NCBI RefSeq assembly: GCF_008632455.1
Contig: NZ_CP043929.1
Location: 2,294,001-2,358,000, forward strand
Direction of reading: 5' to 3'
DNA: 64,000 bases
Source: Methylomonas rhizoryzae
GTDB lineage: Bacteria > Pseudomonadota > Gammaproteobacteria > Methylococcales > Methylomonadaceae
This document shows positions 17,580 to 26,206 of the stretch, piece by piece. Numbering within the stretch: position 1 is the stretch's first letter; every line of letters starts with the position of its first letter. Below the pieces are notes generated by a model. It saw only the letters and a program-made list of their open reading frames with translations, was not told the DNA's origin and made no database searches. The position numbers were made by a program, and so were the translations under genes.

Positions 17580-19490
17580 TCATTTACCGAAAATCCATTT
17601 GATGTGCTTAATCATGTCGTCTAGGGAGTGGGCTTTGATGGTTGCCATCAATTCGCCGACATCGAATGCGTGGTGGCGCTCGTATACCACGCCGTGCTGC
17701 GGCGCGTCGGCCAGGCCGGTTTCGCGGGCGTGCTCGACGAAACCTTGGTTTTTCCAGAAAAACGCCCCCGGCATCGTGGTCGGAATCACTAATACGAAGA
17801 ACAGCGAACGGCCGAACACCGCGGATATCAGCATCGCCATCGCCAACGCTAGCGCACAGGCCAGACCGAAACCGCCGGAAACGCCGGTTAGCGATAACAT
17901 CCAGGCTTGAACGACGGCATAGGCTAGCAGGCCGTTACGCAACCAATAGGATTTACCGTAAAACGTGGTTTGTTGATAGTGCGAAGCGGCGCCTTCGTTG
18001 CCCAGGGCTTGCATGTCGCGGGCATGCATCAGGTGTCCGAACGCTTCCAGGCTGAGCCCTGTAGCGATGACGGCGGCCAAGCCGGCGCTCAGCGCTGGCA
18101 AACCCGCTGTTGACAGCGGCAAATTCGTCAAAGCCGCCACCGCGACGATCAAGCCGCCAAGACTGAGCATGCTGCCGAAAAACGCGGTACCGGTTTGGTA
18201 ATGGTTCCAAAACGGCCGGGCCGGAATCCGGTACAGTTTGTACATGTAAAACAAGCCGACCGGGCCGCCGATCAGCGCCAACATGCCGAACATCCCGGCA
18301 ATAAAATCGGTGAACCCGTTATCGAACAGCGCAAACGCGCTATAACCCAGCAATCCGGTGTAAAACGCCGACACCCCGGCAATCTCCCGGCTGACCGGCG
18401 ACAGACGCAAATTGTTGAATCCGCGGTAGAAACGATGCGGCTTGCCGAGATGCATATTCAATTTGTACAGTCCCAAACTGCACAACAACACGACGCTCGC
18501 CAATAACGGGGCGAACACCGGGGATTGCTTGACCAAAGCCAGTTCCGGCAAGCCGAGGCTAGGGCCTAGCAGCATAAGCAAGAAAGCGCCGAGCGTGCCT
18601 TGGGTACACAGGGTGAAAATCACGTGCGCGCTCTCGTGACTGGTCAGCAATTTGCGCAAATTCCAGTGCATCGCTTCGCCGTGCTTGCGGTCCACCACCG
18701 GTTTGAATAGACCGACCTGATCGTCGCGGTGATATTTGACGGGCATACTGTCGGTGCGGGTCATTTCCCGATGGGTGGAACGGGTTTGCTGAAACCGGAT
18801 GTTGGGGTGGGTAATCTCGGCGCTGGGAAAGCCGGGAATCTCGGTTTTGGCCTGCACCCGCCCTTCCGGAATGTTTTCGACCACGCCGAAATCCAATGCA
18901 TTACCCAAGCAGGCACTGACGCAAGCCGGCTTGAGGCCGACTTCCAGACGGTCCACGCACATATTGCATTTACTGACCTGACCTTTGACCGGGTCCAGCT
19001 GCGGCGCATTGTAAGGGCATACCCAGGTACAGTAGCCGCAGCCGAAACAGATTTCCGGATCTTGCAGCACCGCGCCGTATTCTGTGAATTTGGTGTAAGC
19101 GCGGGTCGGGCAGCCTTTCAAGCACACCGGATCGTCGCAGTGGTTGCAAGCCATCGAAATATTGATGCGCTGATAATTCGGATAAGTCCCACCTTCCACG
19201 AAGCCGACCGAACGAAAGGCGATGTGGGCCGGATTGTCGTTTTTCTCCGAACAGGCCGATTCACAGGCGTGGCAACCTATGCAATTGTCGGCGGTAAAGA
19301 AAAAACCGTGTTGCTTATACCGATTGGGATTGTCGCCGATGCCGCTGTCGCCGTTGATATTCAGGCTCTTGCCGTGCAAATCGTCGCCTGCCTTTGCCAA
19401 CTCGATGTCTTGTCCGTAGCGGTTTTGCGTTTTGGTTTCCTTATCCCACAAAAACGCGTAGTCGGGTTCGTCGTTTCTTACTTCAAACAT
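17580..19490 (-). CDS. Fused DmsB-DmsC-type Fe-S/membrane anchor subunit of nitrate reductase
   Basis: This 636-residue protein fuses two subunits. The N-terminal half is a four-cluster ferredoxin (DmsB type): CIGCHACESAC near residue 70, CNHCDDPVCLKGCP, CFGCGYCTWVCPYNAP and CNMCVDRLE followed by CVSAC. The C-terminal half (about 290-600) is a DmsC-like quinol-binding anchor with about eight helices. The protein should take electrons from the quinol pool and pass them to the molybdenum subunit encoded upstream. The ATG at 19490 is preferred, with GAG eight bases before it; an in-frame TTG lies at 19496. Canonical assimilatory nitrate reductases use soluble NADH- or ferredoxin-linked partners, so this partner is unusual. 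Confidence 0.82.
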   Translation of the reverse strand: MFEVRNDEPDYAFLWDKETKTQNRYGQDIELAKAGDDLHGKSLNINGDSGIGDNPNRYKQHGFFFTADNCIGCHACESACSEKNDNPAHIAFRSVGFVEGGTYPNYQRINISMACNHCDDPVCLKGCPTRAYTKFTEYGAVLQDPEICFGCGYCTWVCPYNAPQLDPVKGQVSKCNMCVDRLEVGLKPACVSACLGNALDFGVVENIPEGRVQAKTEIPGFPSAEITHPNIRFQQTRSTHREMTRTDSMPVKYHRDDQVGLFKPVVDRKHGEAMHWNLRKLLTSHESAHVIFTLCTQGTLGAFLLMLLGPSLGLPELALVKQSPVFAPLLASVVLLCSLGLYKLNMHLGKPHRFYRGFNNLRLSPVSREIAGVSAFYTGLLGYSAFALFDNGFTDFIAGMFGMLALIGGPVGLFYMYKLYRIPARPFWNHYQTGTAFFGSMLSLGGLIVAVAALTNLPLSTAGLPALSAGLAAVIATGLSLEAFGHLMHARDMQALGNEGAASHYQQTTFYGKSYWLRNGLLAYAVVQAWMLSLTGVSGGFGLACALALAMAMLISAVFGRSLFFVLVIPTTMPGAFFWKNQGFVEHARETGLADAPQHGVVYERHHAFDVGELMATIKAHSLDDMIKHIKWIFGK

Positions 19491-19576
19491 AGTCAATCTC
19501 GATTACCGGCGAAATGCGCCGAAAATTTGGCCGACCCGGGACAAACAAGCCCGAGTGCCGTTCGATTCGTGGAGTC

Positions 19577-19619
19577 GCGCCGCACCCGCGGCGCCGTGGT
19601 ATGCCGATTGCGCATCGGC
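19577..19619 (-). repeat. Two stable hairpins between nasA and the dmsBC gene
   Basis: The 224-base gap between the two genes holds GCGCCGC-ACCC-GCGGCGC (19577-19594), a perfect 7-bp stem, and GCCGAT-TGCGC-ATCGGC (19603-19619), a perfect 6-bp stem. No U-run follows on the minus strand, so they are not standard terminators. They may stabilise or process the operon mRNA and set subunit ratio. All other gene gaps in this operon are below 30 bases. Confidence 0.5.
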
Positions 19620-19714
19620 GAGCGGAACGCTAATTGTCGCTCGTCTGACTCGAAGGCAAAGGTTCCGGCTTAACCTAATCCCAGCCGGCGACGGCGCTGT
19701 CGTCCGGCAAGGAC

Positions 19715-21916
19715 TCAATAAGCCCTTAGTTCTTTGTTCAAGCGCGCGGCTTGCAATTGGTCGATGTGCTCTATCCGCACCGCCGACTGTTTGAAAGCCG
19801 GTTGACGCGAATGCGGATCCAACAAGCCCAAGGTCAACCGGTTGACGCAGTCGAAGAAGTGAAACGGGATGAACACCATGTTCTTCGGCACGCGCTGAGT
19901 CAGCATAACCATCACCACCGCGTCGCCGCGCCGCGATACGGCTCTGACGTAAGACTGGTGGGTAATCCCCAATTCGGCCGCCGCGTCCGGGTTCATTTCC
20001 ATGAACGGCGTCGGGCTGAATTTGTTGTTGTTGCCTATCTTGCCGGTCCGGGTCCGGGTGTGAAAATGTTCCACCAACCGCCCGGAATTCAGCCAAAACG
20101 GAAATTCGTCGTCCGGCACTTCGTTATTGTCGATAAACGGCAACGGAATCAATTTGGCCATGCCGTCGGCAAAACTAAAGCTGGCCGGCTCGGTATACAG
20201 GCGCACGCCGGCCGTTTGCGGGGCTTCTCCGTTTCGGGCTTGTGCCTCCGTATAAGGCCATTGGATGCCGCGCTTTTCTTCGATCAAATCGTGATCCATG
20301 CCGGAGATGTCCAGTAAGCGGCCTTTGGACAACGCCTTCATTTCTGCAAACACCTCGGCCGGTTTCTCCGGAAAGTGGATTTTTCGCCCTTGTTCGAAAC
20401 GTTTGGCCAGCTCGTTGAAAATGTCCAAATCCGATTTGCTGTCGGCGTGTGGCGGTTTGACTTGACGAACGATGTTGACCCGGCGTTCGGTATTGGTATA
20501 CACGCCCTCTTTTTCTGCCCAAATCGCCGCCGGTAAAAACAGGTGCGCGTATTCGATGGTTTCCACGTCGACGTAAGCGTCCTGCACCACCAAGAACTCG
20601 AGTTTTTCCAGAGTCTTGCGAATTCGTGCGGTGTTAGGCATGGAGGTCATAGGATTGGTGGCCACTAGCCACAAGCCCTTGATTTCGCCGGCTTCGATCG
20701 CCGGAAAAATATCGGTTTCGGTCAAGCCGCGTTTTTTGGGGAAAAATTCCGCGTCTATGCCCCAAAAATCGGCGATTTCCTGCCGGTCTTCGGTTTTTTC
20801 CAGCGCACGGTAACCCGGCAACCCGGAGCAAGACGACCATTCGCGTGTGCCCATCGCATTGCATTGGCCGGTGATGGACAAACTGGTGCCGCCCGCCTTG
20901 CCTATGTTGCCGGTGATCAAATTCAGATTATTGATGCCGACCACGCCGTCCGAGCCGTGGGTGCTTTGGTTGATGCCCATGGTCCAGATGCTCATGGCCT
21001 TGTCGGCTTTAGCGTACATCCGCGCTACCAAACGGATGGTATCTTCGTCTATGCCGCAAATCTTGGCAGCCGTGGTCGGATCGTATTTCTGGACTTCTTT
21101 TTCCAGTTGCTCGAAGCCGGTGGTATTGGCTTCGATGTAGGCCCGGTCTTCCAAGCCCTCGGCCAAAATCACGTGCATCATGGCGTTTTGCAACACCACG
21201 TCGGTGCCGGGCGTGATCGCCAGGTGGATGTCGGCGTTTTGCGCCAGCATGGTTACCCTGGGATCGACCACGATCAACGGAAAACCCCGCTTTTCCTGGG
21301 CTTCCTTCATGCGCCAGTAAATGATGGGATGTTGTTCCGGCAAATTCGAGCCCCAGGCCATCAAGCAGTCGGTGTGCTCGAAATCTTCGTAACAGCCGGG
21401 GGGGCCGTCGGAACCGAAAGAACGTTTATAGCCGGATACCGCCGAGGCCATGCACAAGGTCGTGTTGCCGTCGTAATTGTTGGTGCCGATCACGCCGCGG
21501 GTCAGTTTACCCAGCGTGTAAAATTCCTCGGTCAGCAATTGCCCGGTAGACACGATCGCGAACGAGTCGCGCCCGTAGCGGGTTTGGATACGGCGGATTT
21601 GTGCGGCCATATGATCCAGCGCCACATCCCAATTCACCATATCGTAGCCTTGGTGGATGGCGTGGCGTAGCAAGGGTTTTTCGCCGCGCCCTGCCGCTTC
21701 GAACACTTCGTGCTCGAAAATGCCTTTCACGCATAACTTGCCGCGGTTTACGTCGGCGCCGCCGACCCCGCGGTTGGCAACCGGCTGGCCGTCTTTATCG
21801 GTGCCGATTTCGATAGAACAACCGGTAGAACAATAGTTGCAAGTGGAATAGGTCCACTTGACGACTTGTTTGTCGGCGATGACGATCGGGTTTTTCTGAT
21901 TGCGACCGAATAACAT
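19715..21916 (-). CDS. nasA: Assimilatory nitrate reductase, molybdopterin catalytic subunit
   Basis: This 733-residue protein is a molybdopterin-guanine-dinucleotide oxidoreductase of the Nas/Nap branch, reducing nitrate to nitrite. An N-terminal [4Fe-4S] site is visible as CNYCSTGC with the fourth Cys in GKLCVKG. Other family segments are STGQLLTEEFYTLGK, GSNLPEQHPIIYWRM, NQSTHGSDGVVGINNLNL and the C-terminal dinucleotide-binding LVEHFHTRTRTG. There is no twin-arginine signal, so it is cytoplasmic, and no C-terminal [2Fe-2S] BFD-like domain as in Klebsiella NasA. Its electron donor is probably the fused DmsBC-like subunit downstream. Position after nirBD supports an assimilatory role. Confidence 0.88.
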   Translation of the reverse strand: MLFGRNQKNPIVIADKQVVKWTYSTCNYCSTGCSIEIGTDKDGQPVANRGVGGADVNRGKLCVKGIFEHEVFEAAGRGEKPLLRHAIHQGYDMVNWDVALDHMAAQIRRIQTRYGRDSFAIVSTGQLLTEEFYTLGKLTRGVIGTNNYDGNTTLCMASAVSGYKRSFGSDGPPGCYEDFEHTDCLMAWGSNLPEQHPIIYWRMKEAQEKRGFPLIVVDPRVTMLAQNADIHLAITPGTDVVLQNAMMHVILAEGLEDRAYIEANTTGFEQLEKEVQKYDPTTAAKICGIDEDTIRLVARMYAKADKAMSIWTMGINQSTHGSDGVVGINNLNLITGNIGKAGGTSLSITGQCNAMGTREWSSCSGLPGYRALEKTEDRQEIADFWGIDAEFFPKKRGLTETDIFPAIEAGEIKGLWLVATNPMTSMPNTARIRKTLEKLEFLVVQDAYVDVETIEYAHLFLPAAIWAEKEGVYTNTERRVNIVRQVKPPHADSKSDLDIFNELAKRFEQGRKIHFPEKPAEVFAEMKALSKGRLLDISGMDHDLIEEKRGIQWPYTEAQARNGEAPQTAGVRLYTEPASFSFADGMAKLIPLPFIDNNEVPDDEFPFWLNSGRLVEHFHTRTRTGKIGNNNKFSPTPFMEMNPDAAAELGITHQSYVRAVSRRGDAVVMVMLTQRVPKNMVFIPFHFFDCVNRLTLGLLDPHSRQPAFKQSAVRIEHIDQLQAARLNKELRAY

Positions 21917-21939
21917 AAGCTGTGGCCTCGATAACTCTA

Positions 21940-22857
21940 TTAATCAGGTAAATGAATCCACCCGTCCGCAAAAATCACGGCGCGGCCGCCGATGCGCACC
22001 ATCAGCCTTTCCTGCTGCTTATTGTCCATTTCCAGCTGTAGCAAGCTGCGCCGGGTTTTGATTTCGCCGCGTTCTACGGAAAAAGTGTGGGTGCCTTTTT
22101 GGGTATGCTCGAACGAGCACAGATAGTGGCAAAAGGCCGGCATCGCGCTGCCGACCGGCGGATCGTCGTATAAGCTGATGTTGGGGCCGAACAAGCGAGC
22201 GTTGAAATCGGCATCCGGATTCGGCGATTTCGGCGCGAACAGCAAAATTTCCTGCGCGGCGGTTTGCGGTGCGATGGATTGACTCCAGGCCGCATAGTTG
22301 AAACGAGCCTTGCGCACCGATTCGTAATTCCATACCGGCACGATCAAATACGGCATGCCGCAAGAAACCAAGCGCGGCGAGTATTTTTTATGATCCAAAT
22401 CGGAAATTTGCAGGCCTAGAAACTGGCATAACTCTTCGTCGGTCGGGGCGAAGCGGTCGATGATGGCATCGCCTGAGCGGCTGAACTGAATGAAGACCGG
22501 CTTGCCGTCCCGGCTGGTCACGTTAGCCTCTATATCGCCGACGTTTTGCCGCAAAACCAAGTGAGTAAGCTGTTTGGGCAATTGCAGTTCGCCGCTTTCC
22601 GCCAACACGTATGCCGTGGCGATTACCGGGTGACCGGCGAAGTCGATTTCCTTGAACGGCGAAAAAATGCGCATGCGCCAAGTATTTGCTTCGTCCGGTA
22701 AACGCGACACAAACACCGTTTCCGATAAATTCAATTCGCGGGCGATGCGCGCCATGGTGTCGCCGTCCAACCCGTCCGCGGCCGGAAATACGGCAATTTG
22801 TGCGCCGTTGAAAATCCGGTCGGTAAATACGTCGGCAATGTAATACTGATAATTCAT
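21940..22857 (-). CDS. PhzF-family isomerase/epimerase
   Basis: This 305-residue cytoplasmic protein belongs to the PhzF (phenazine biosynthesis-like) family of two-domain isomerases related to diaminopimelate epimerase. The start YYIADVFTDRIFNGAQIAVF and RELNLSETVFVSR are characteristic; the Glu in LNLSETVFV matches the catalytic Glu of PhzF. DFAGHPVIATAYVL follows near residue 95. No phenazine genes are near. It lies 4 bases after nirD and 24 before nasA, so it is an integral member of the nitrate operon. Its substrate is unknown; most family members outside phenazine clusters are uncharacterised. Confidence 0.82.
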   Translation of the reverse strand: MNYQYYIADVFTDRIFNGAQIAVFPAADGLDGDTMARIARELNLSETVFVSRLPDEANTWRMRIFSPFKEIDFAGHPVIATAYVLAESGELQLPKQLTHLVLRQNVGDIEANVTSRDGKPVFIQFSRSGDAIIDRFAPTDEELCQFLGLQISDLDHKKYSPRLVSCGMPYLIVPVWNYESVRKARFNYAAWSQSIAPQTAAQEILLFAPKSPNPDADFNARLFGPNISLYDDPPVGSAMPAFCHYLCSFEHTQKGTHTFSVERGEIKTRRSLLQLEMDNKQQERLMVRIGGRAVIFADGWIHLPD

Positions 22858-22860
22858 GCG

Positions 22861-23193
22861 TTATTCCCCCAACTGGATTTCAACCCTATCGCCGTTAATC
22901 CGGGCCGGATAAGCCGGCACCCTGATTTGTGTGTCTTCGAAACACACCCCTGTGGTCAAATCGAAATGTTGTTTGTACATCGGGGAAGCCACCATCAGCT
23001 TGCCGCCCAGGTCTCCTATCATGCCGCGCGACAGTACGTTGGCGTCGCTAAACGGGTCGAAATTACCGATGGCGTAGACCGCTTTCGGCCGGGTCAGATA
23101 AAAAATCGCCACTTGCTTGCCTTTGACCAACGCGCAGACACCGGAGTCCGGCTGCAAATCGTCAATATGGCAAACGTCTATCCAGGTTGTCAT
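22861..23193 (-). CDS. nirD: Nitrite reductase (NADH) small subunit
   Basis: This 110-residue protein is the NirD small subunit of the cytoplasmic siroheme nitrite reductase. It has a Rieske-like fold without the cluster-binding Cys-His pairs, as usual for NirD. Visible segments are WIDVCHIDDLQPDSGVCALV, VYAIGNFDPFSDANVLSRG and the C-terminal FDLTTGVCFEDTQIRVPAY. Length is normal. The ATG at 23193 shares a base with the nirB stop (TAATG), so it is coupled to nirB. It supports electron transfer or stability of NirB in reducing nitrite to ammonium. Confidence 0.92.
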   Translation of the reverse strand: MTTWIDVCHIDDLQPDSGVCALVKGKQVAIFYLTRPKAVYAIGNFDPFSDANVLSRGMIGDLGGKLMVASPMYKQHFDLTTGVCFEDTQIRVPAYPARINGDRVEIQLGE

Positions 23194-25733
23194 TAAGCAA
23201 TCTCCTCTTGAGCTGTGCGCAGTTGTTTTTCTTCCGGGGTTGCCGGGCGGATTTGACCGCGTTCTTCGACGAATACCACGTTTTCGTCGGCGGCATCGCT
23301 ATTAATAAAGTGGCGAAAACGTTTTAGCTTGCTTTCGTTTTCCAGCGTGGTTTTCCACTCGCATTGATAGGTATCGATGACGTACTGCATTTGCTGTTCC
23401 AGTTCGGCGCAAATGCCCAATTTGTCGTCGATGATGACCGAACGCAAATAATCCAGCCCGCCTTCCATGTTTTCCATCCAAACCGAGGTCCGTTGCAAAC
23501 GGTCCGCGGTGCGCACGTAAAAAATCAATACCCGGTCGATGTATTTGATCAGAGTTTGTTTGTCCAAGTTAGTTGCAATCAGATCGGCGTGGCGCGGTTT
23601 CATGCCGCCGTTGCCGCATACATAAAGATTCCAGCCGTTCTCAGTGGCGATCACGCCTATATCCTTGCCCTGCGCTTCGGCGCATTCGCGGGTGCAACCC
23701 GACACCGCCATTTTGATTTTATGCGGCGCGCGTAAGCCCTTGTAACGGTTTTCCAGCTCGACCGCAAGACCGACGCTGTCGTCCACCCCAAAGCGGCACC
23801 AGGTGCTGCCGACGCAGGATTTCACGGTACGTAGCGATTTGCCGTACGCGTGGCCGGATTCGAAGCCGGCCGCAATCAATTCGGCCCAGATCATCGGCAG
23901 TTGCTCGACCCTGGCGCCGAACAAGTCCACCCGTTGCCCGCCGGTAATCTTGGTGTACAAGCCGTATTTTTTCGCTACTTCGCCCAGCGCAATCAGCATG
24001 TCAGGGCTGATTTCGCCGCCGGTCACTCGGGGTACCACGGAATAAGTGCCGTCTTTTTGCATATTGGCCAAAAACGTGTCATTGGTATCCTGTAGGCCCA
24101 AGTGCGGCGTTTCCAAGACGTATTCGTTCCAGTAGGAGGCCAAAATGGAACCGATCGCTTGCTTGCAGACCTCGCAGCCCAAACCGCGGCCGTGTTTGTC
24201 CAGTAGTTCGTCGAAGGTTTTGATTTTTTCAACCCGAATGATGTTGTACAAATCCTGCCGGGTGTGCGGAAAATGCTCGCATATGTCGGTATTGACCTCG
24301 AAACCGGCTTTTTTCAATTCGCAATCCAGTACCGATTTCAACAGCGCCCCGCAGCCGCCGCAGCCGGTTCCGGCCTTGGTTTCCGCCTTCAGCTTGGGTA
24401 CGGTGGTGCAACCGGCGGCAATCGCCGAACAAATATCGCCTTTCGAAACCGCGTAGCAGGAACAAATTTGCGCGCTTTCCGGTAAAGCGTCCGGCCCCAA
24501 GCCGACCGACTCGTCGTGGCGCTGCGGTAAAATCAAAGAATCCGGATTGGCCGGCAGTTCGATACCGTTCAAACTGTATTGCAACAAGGTGCTATAACCG
24601 TTGGCATCACCGACCAGCACGGCACCCAGCAACAATTTGTTGTCGGCACTGGTCACCAGGCGCTTATAGATTTCGCCGCGGCCGTCTTGGTAGGTATAGA
24701 CCAGAGAGCCTGCGGTTTTGGCGTGCGCATCGCCGATGCTGGCCACATCAACGCCCATCAATTTCAGCTTGGTGCTCATATCCGCGCCGGTAAACTCAGC
24801 CGATTCACCGCTCAAGTCGGCGACCACGGTGCGGGCCATGGTGTAACCGGGCGCAACCAATCCGAAAATTTGTCCGTTCCACAATGCGCATTCGCCGATC
24901 GCGTAGATGTCCGGATCGGAGGTGCGGCATTGGTTGTCGATGACGATGCCGCCGCGCGGGCCGACCTCCAGTCCGCAGCTGCGGGCGATGTCGTCGCGCG
25001 GCCGGATGCCGGCAGAGAACAATATCAGGTCGGTTTCCAACACTTCACCGTCGGCGAAATTCATTTTGTGCAAACAGGTTTCGCCGTCGTCGATCAAGGT
25101 GGTGTTTTTGCTTAGATGCACTTTTACGCCCAACGCTTCGATTTTGCGGCGCAACATTGCACCGCCGCCCTCGTCCAGTTGCACGGCCATCAGGCGCGGC
25201 GCAAATTCGACCACATGGGTATCCAGACCTAAATCTCTGAGGGCTTTGGCCGCCTCCAAACCCAACAAGCCGCCGCCGACTACGGTGCCGACTTTGGATT
25301 GCGCTGCGGCGGCTTGGATTGCTTCCAGATCTTCTATGGTTCTGTAAACCAGGCAGCGTTCGCGTTCGTGGCCGGGAACCGGCGGCACGAAGGGGTAAGA
25401 GCCTGTCGCCAATACCAACTTGTCGTATGCAATCGTTACCCCGTTGGCAGAGGTTACCGTTTTGTTGTTCCGATCTATGCCGGCGGCCCGATCGCCCAAC
25501 AGAATTTCTATGCCGGTTTCTTCGAAAAAACCTTCCGGAACCAGCGATAAATCTTCTGCGGTTTTGCCGGAAAAATACTCGGACAAATGCACCCTATCGT
25601 AGGCCGGGCGCGGTTCCTCGCAAAAAGTGACGACTCGGAATTGCTCTTTGGCGGCGCTATTGGCGAATCCGGCCAGAAAATGTTGTCCGACCATACCGTT
25701 ACCGATAACAACCAAGGTTTGTTTGTTGTTCAT
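23193..25733 (-). CDS. nirB: Nitrite reductase (NADH) large subunit
   Basis: This 846-residue cytoplasmic enzyme reduces nitrite to ammonium with NAD(P)H. Domains in order are an FAD/NAD pyridine-nucleotide oxidoreductase (VVIGNGMVGQHFLAGF at the start, VGGGLLGLEAAKAL near 153), a BFD-like [2Fe-2S] region (AQICSCYAVSKG, GTGCGGCGALL), a second linker with GRGLGCEVCKQAIG and the siroheme/[4Fe-4S] sulfite-nitrite reductase half (SCVGSTWCRFGV and VSGCTRECAEAQG). All expected Cys are present. The ATG at 25733 follows CGAGGTTGGC. It is the first gene of the long nitrate operon and has a roughly 200-base leader with a terminator. Confidence 0.95.
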   Translation of the reverse strand: MNNKQTLVVIGNGMVGQHFLAGFANSAAKEQFRVVTFCEEPRPAYDRVHLSEYFSGKTAEDLSLVPEGFFEETGIEILLGDRAAGIDRNNKTVTSANGVTIAYDKLVLATGSYPFVPPVPGHERERCLVYRTIEDLEAIQAAAAQSKVGTVVGGGLLGLEAAKALRDLGLDTHVVEFAPRLMAVQLDEGGGAMLRRKIEALGVKVHLSKNTTLIDDGETCLHKMNFADGEVLETDLILFSAGIRPRDDIARSCGLEVGPRGGIVIDNQCRTSDPDIYAIGECALWNGQIFGLVAPGYTMARTVVADLSGESAEFTGADMSTKLKLMGVDVASIGDAHAKTAGSLVYTYQDGRGEIYKRLVTSADNKLLLGAVLVGDANGYSTLLQYSLNGIELPANPDSLILPQRHDESVGLGPDALPESAQICSCYAVSKGDICSAIAAGCTTVPKLKAETKAGTGCGGCGALLKSVLDCELKKAGFEVNTDICEHFPHTRQDLYNIIRVEKIKTFDELLDKHGRGLGCEVCKQAIGSILASYWNEYVLETPHLGLQDTNDTFLANMQKDGTYSVVPRVTGGEISPDMLIALGEVAKKYGLYTKITGGQRVDLFGARVEQLPMIWAELIAAGFESGHAYGKSLRTVKSCVGSTWCRFGVDDSVGLAVELENRYKGLRAPHKIKMAVSGCTRECAEAQGKDIGVIATENGWNLYVCGNGGMKPRHADLIATNLDKQTLIKYIDRVLIFYVRTADRLQRTSVWMENMEGGLDYLRSVIIDDKLGICAELEQQMQYVIDTYQCEWKTTLENESKLKRFRHFINSDAADENVVFVEERGQIRPATPEEKQLRTAQEEIA

Positions 25734-25837
25734 GCCAACCTCGAAATAATAAATTTGCTGACTCCGGCCCCCGCTTGAAATTGCGCCGGCTCGTGGATTT
25801 CAAGAGTGCTTCCCGCTCGTTCGCATTTTTTTGGAGC

Positions 25838-25891
25838 AAAAAAAAAGGCGACCCGTTTTAGTTGCATATGTGCAAAAAAACGGACGCCTTT
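25838..25891 (-). terminator. Intrinsic terminator in the nirB leader
   Basis: On the minus strand AAAGGCGTCCGTTTT (25891-25877) pairs with AAAACGGGTCGCCTTT (25859-25844), a 15-bp stem with one bulge. The loop can form a further TTGCA/TGCAA stem, and a tract of nine T follows the GC-rich base. This is a strong factor-independent terminator about 105 bases before the nirB ATG, inside the transcribed leader. Such leader terminators are what NasT/NasR ANTAR proteins override when nitrate is present. Confidence 0.75.
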
Positions 25892-25910
25892 GTCCAGGTA
25901 ACAATGACAA
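25890..25910 (-). promoter_or_regulatory. Candidate antiterminator hairpin for NasT
   Basis: TTGTC (25910-25906) and GACAA (25894-25890) can form a 5-bp stem with an 11-base loop. Its 3' arm shares two A residues with the 5' arm of the terminator just downstream, so the two structures compete partly. ANTAR target RNAs carry two hairpins with six-base loops; I cannot identify a clean hexaloop pair here, so the exact element is uncertain. Confidence 0.4.
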
Positions 25911-25942
25911 GATAAGCTCAGCGGGAGACTTAATCGGATAAC

Positions 25943-25959
25943 AGCAATATATATACCAG
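25943..25959 (-). promoter_or_regulatory. Sigma-54-like promoter of the nitrate operon
   Basis: The minus strand reads CTGGTATATATATTGCT. It keeps the essential GG and GC of the -24/-12 sigma-54 promoter with exactly ten bases between them and a TTGCT -12 half. The -24 half is weaker than TGGCAC. Initiation would fall near 25931, giving a leader of about 200 bases to nirB. This fits NtrC control of nitrogen assimilation. The same stretch could serve as an AT-rich sigma-70 -10 element. Confidence 0.5.
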
Positions 25960-26131
25960 TTTATATTATTGTTTTAATTCAATTAGTTAATGATTTCAAT
26001 AAGCATACGATTGACAGCAATGCACCGATCTGGCCAGAGACACCGCTTAAATGAACCAAATTGGTGCGCACTATTCGAGCATTAGACGGCTCCTGAGGCG
26101 TGTTGAATTGAATCCAAATTGCTTTCTTTTT

Positions 26132-26154
26132 ACGCAACCGTTTTAATGTTGCGT
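26132..26154 (+). repeat. Hairpin upstream of nitrate transporter gene
   Basis: ACGCAAC (26132-26138) and GTTGCGT (26148-26154) form a perfect 7-bp stem with a 9-base loop, about 52 bases before the preferred ATG. No T-run follows. It may be a leader RNA element or an operator. Confidence 0.4.
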
Positions 26155-26206
26155 GCCAACACCTTTCTCGCACAAACTGTATCGGTTTTGTTTATTGGAT
26201 TATTTC

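Noticed and set aside
19503..20096. 197-codon minus-strand frame overlapping nasA
   Set aside because: It runs in another frame of nasA, is Arg/Gln-rich and low in hydrophobic order; a shadow of the real gene.
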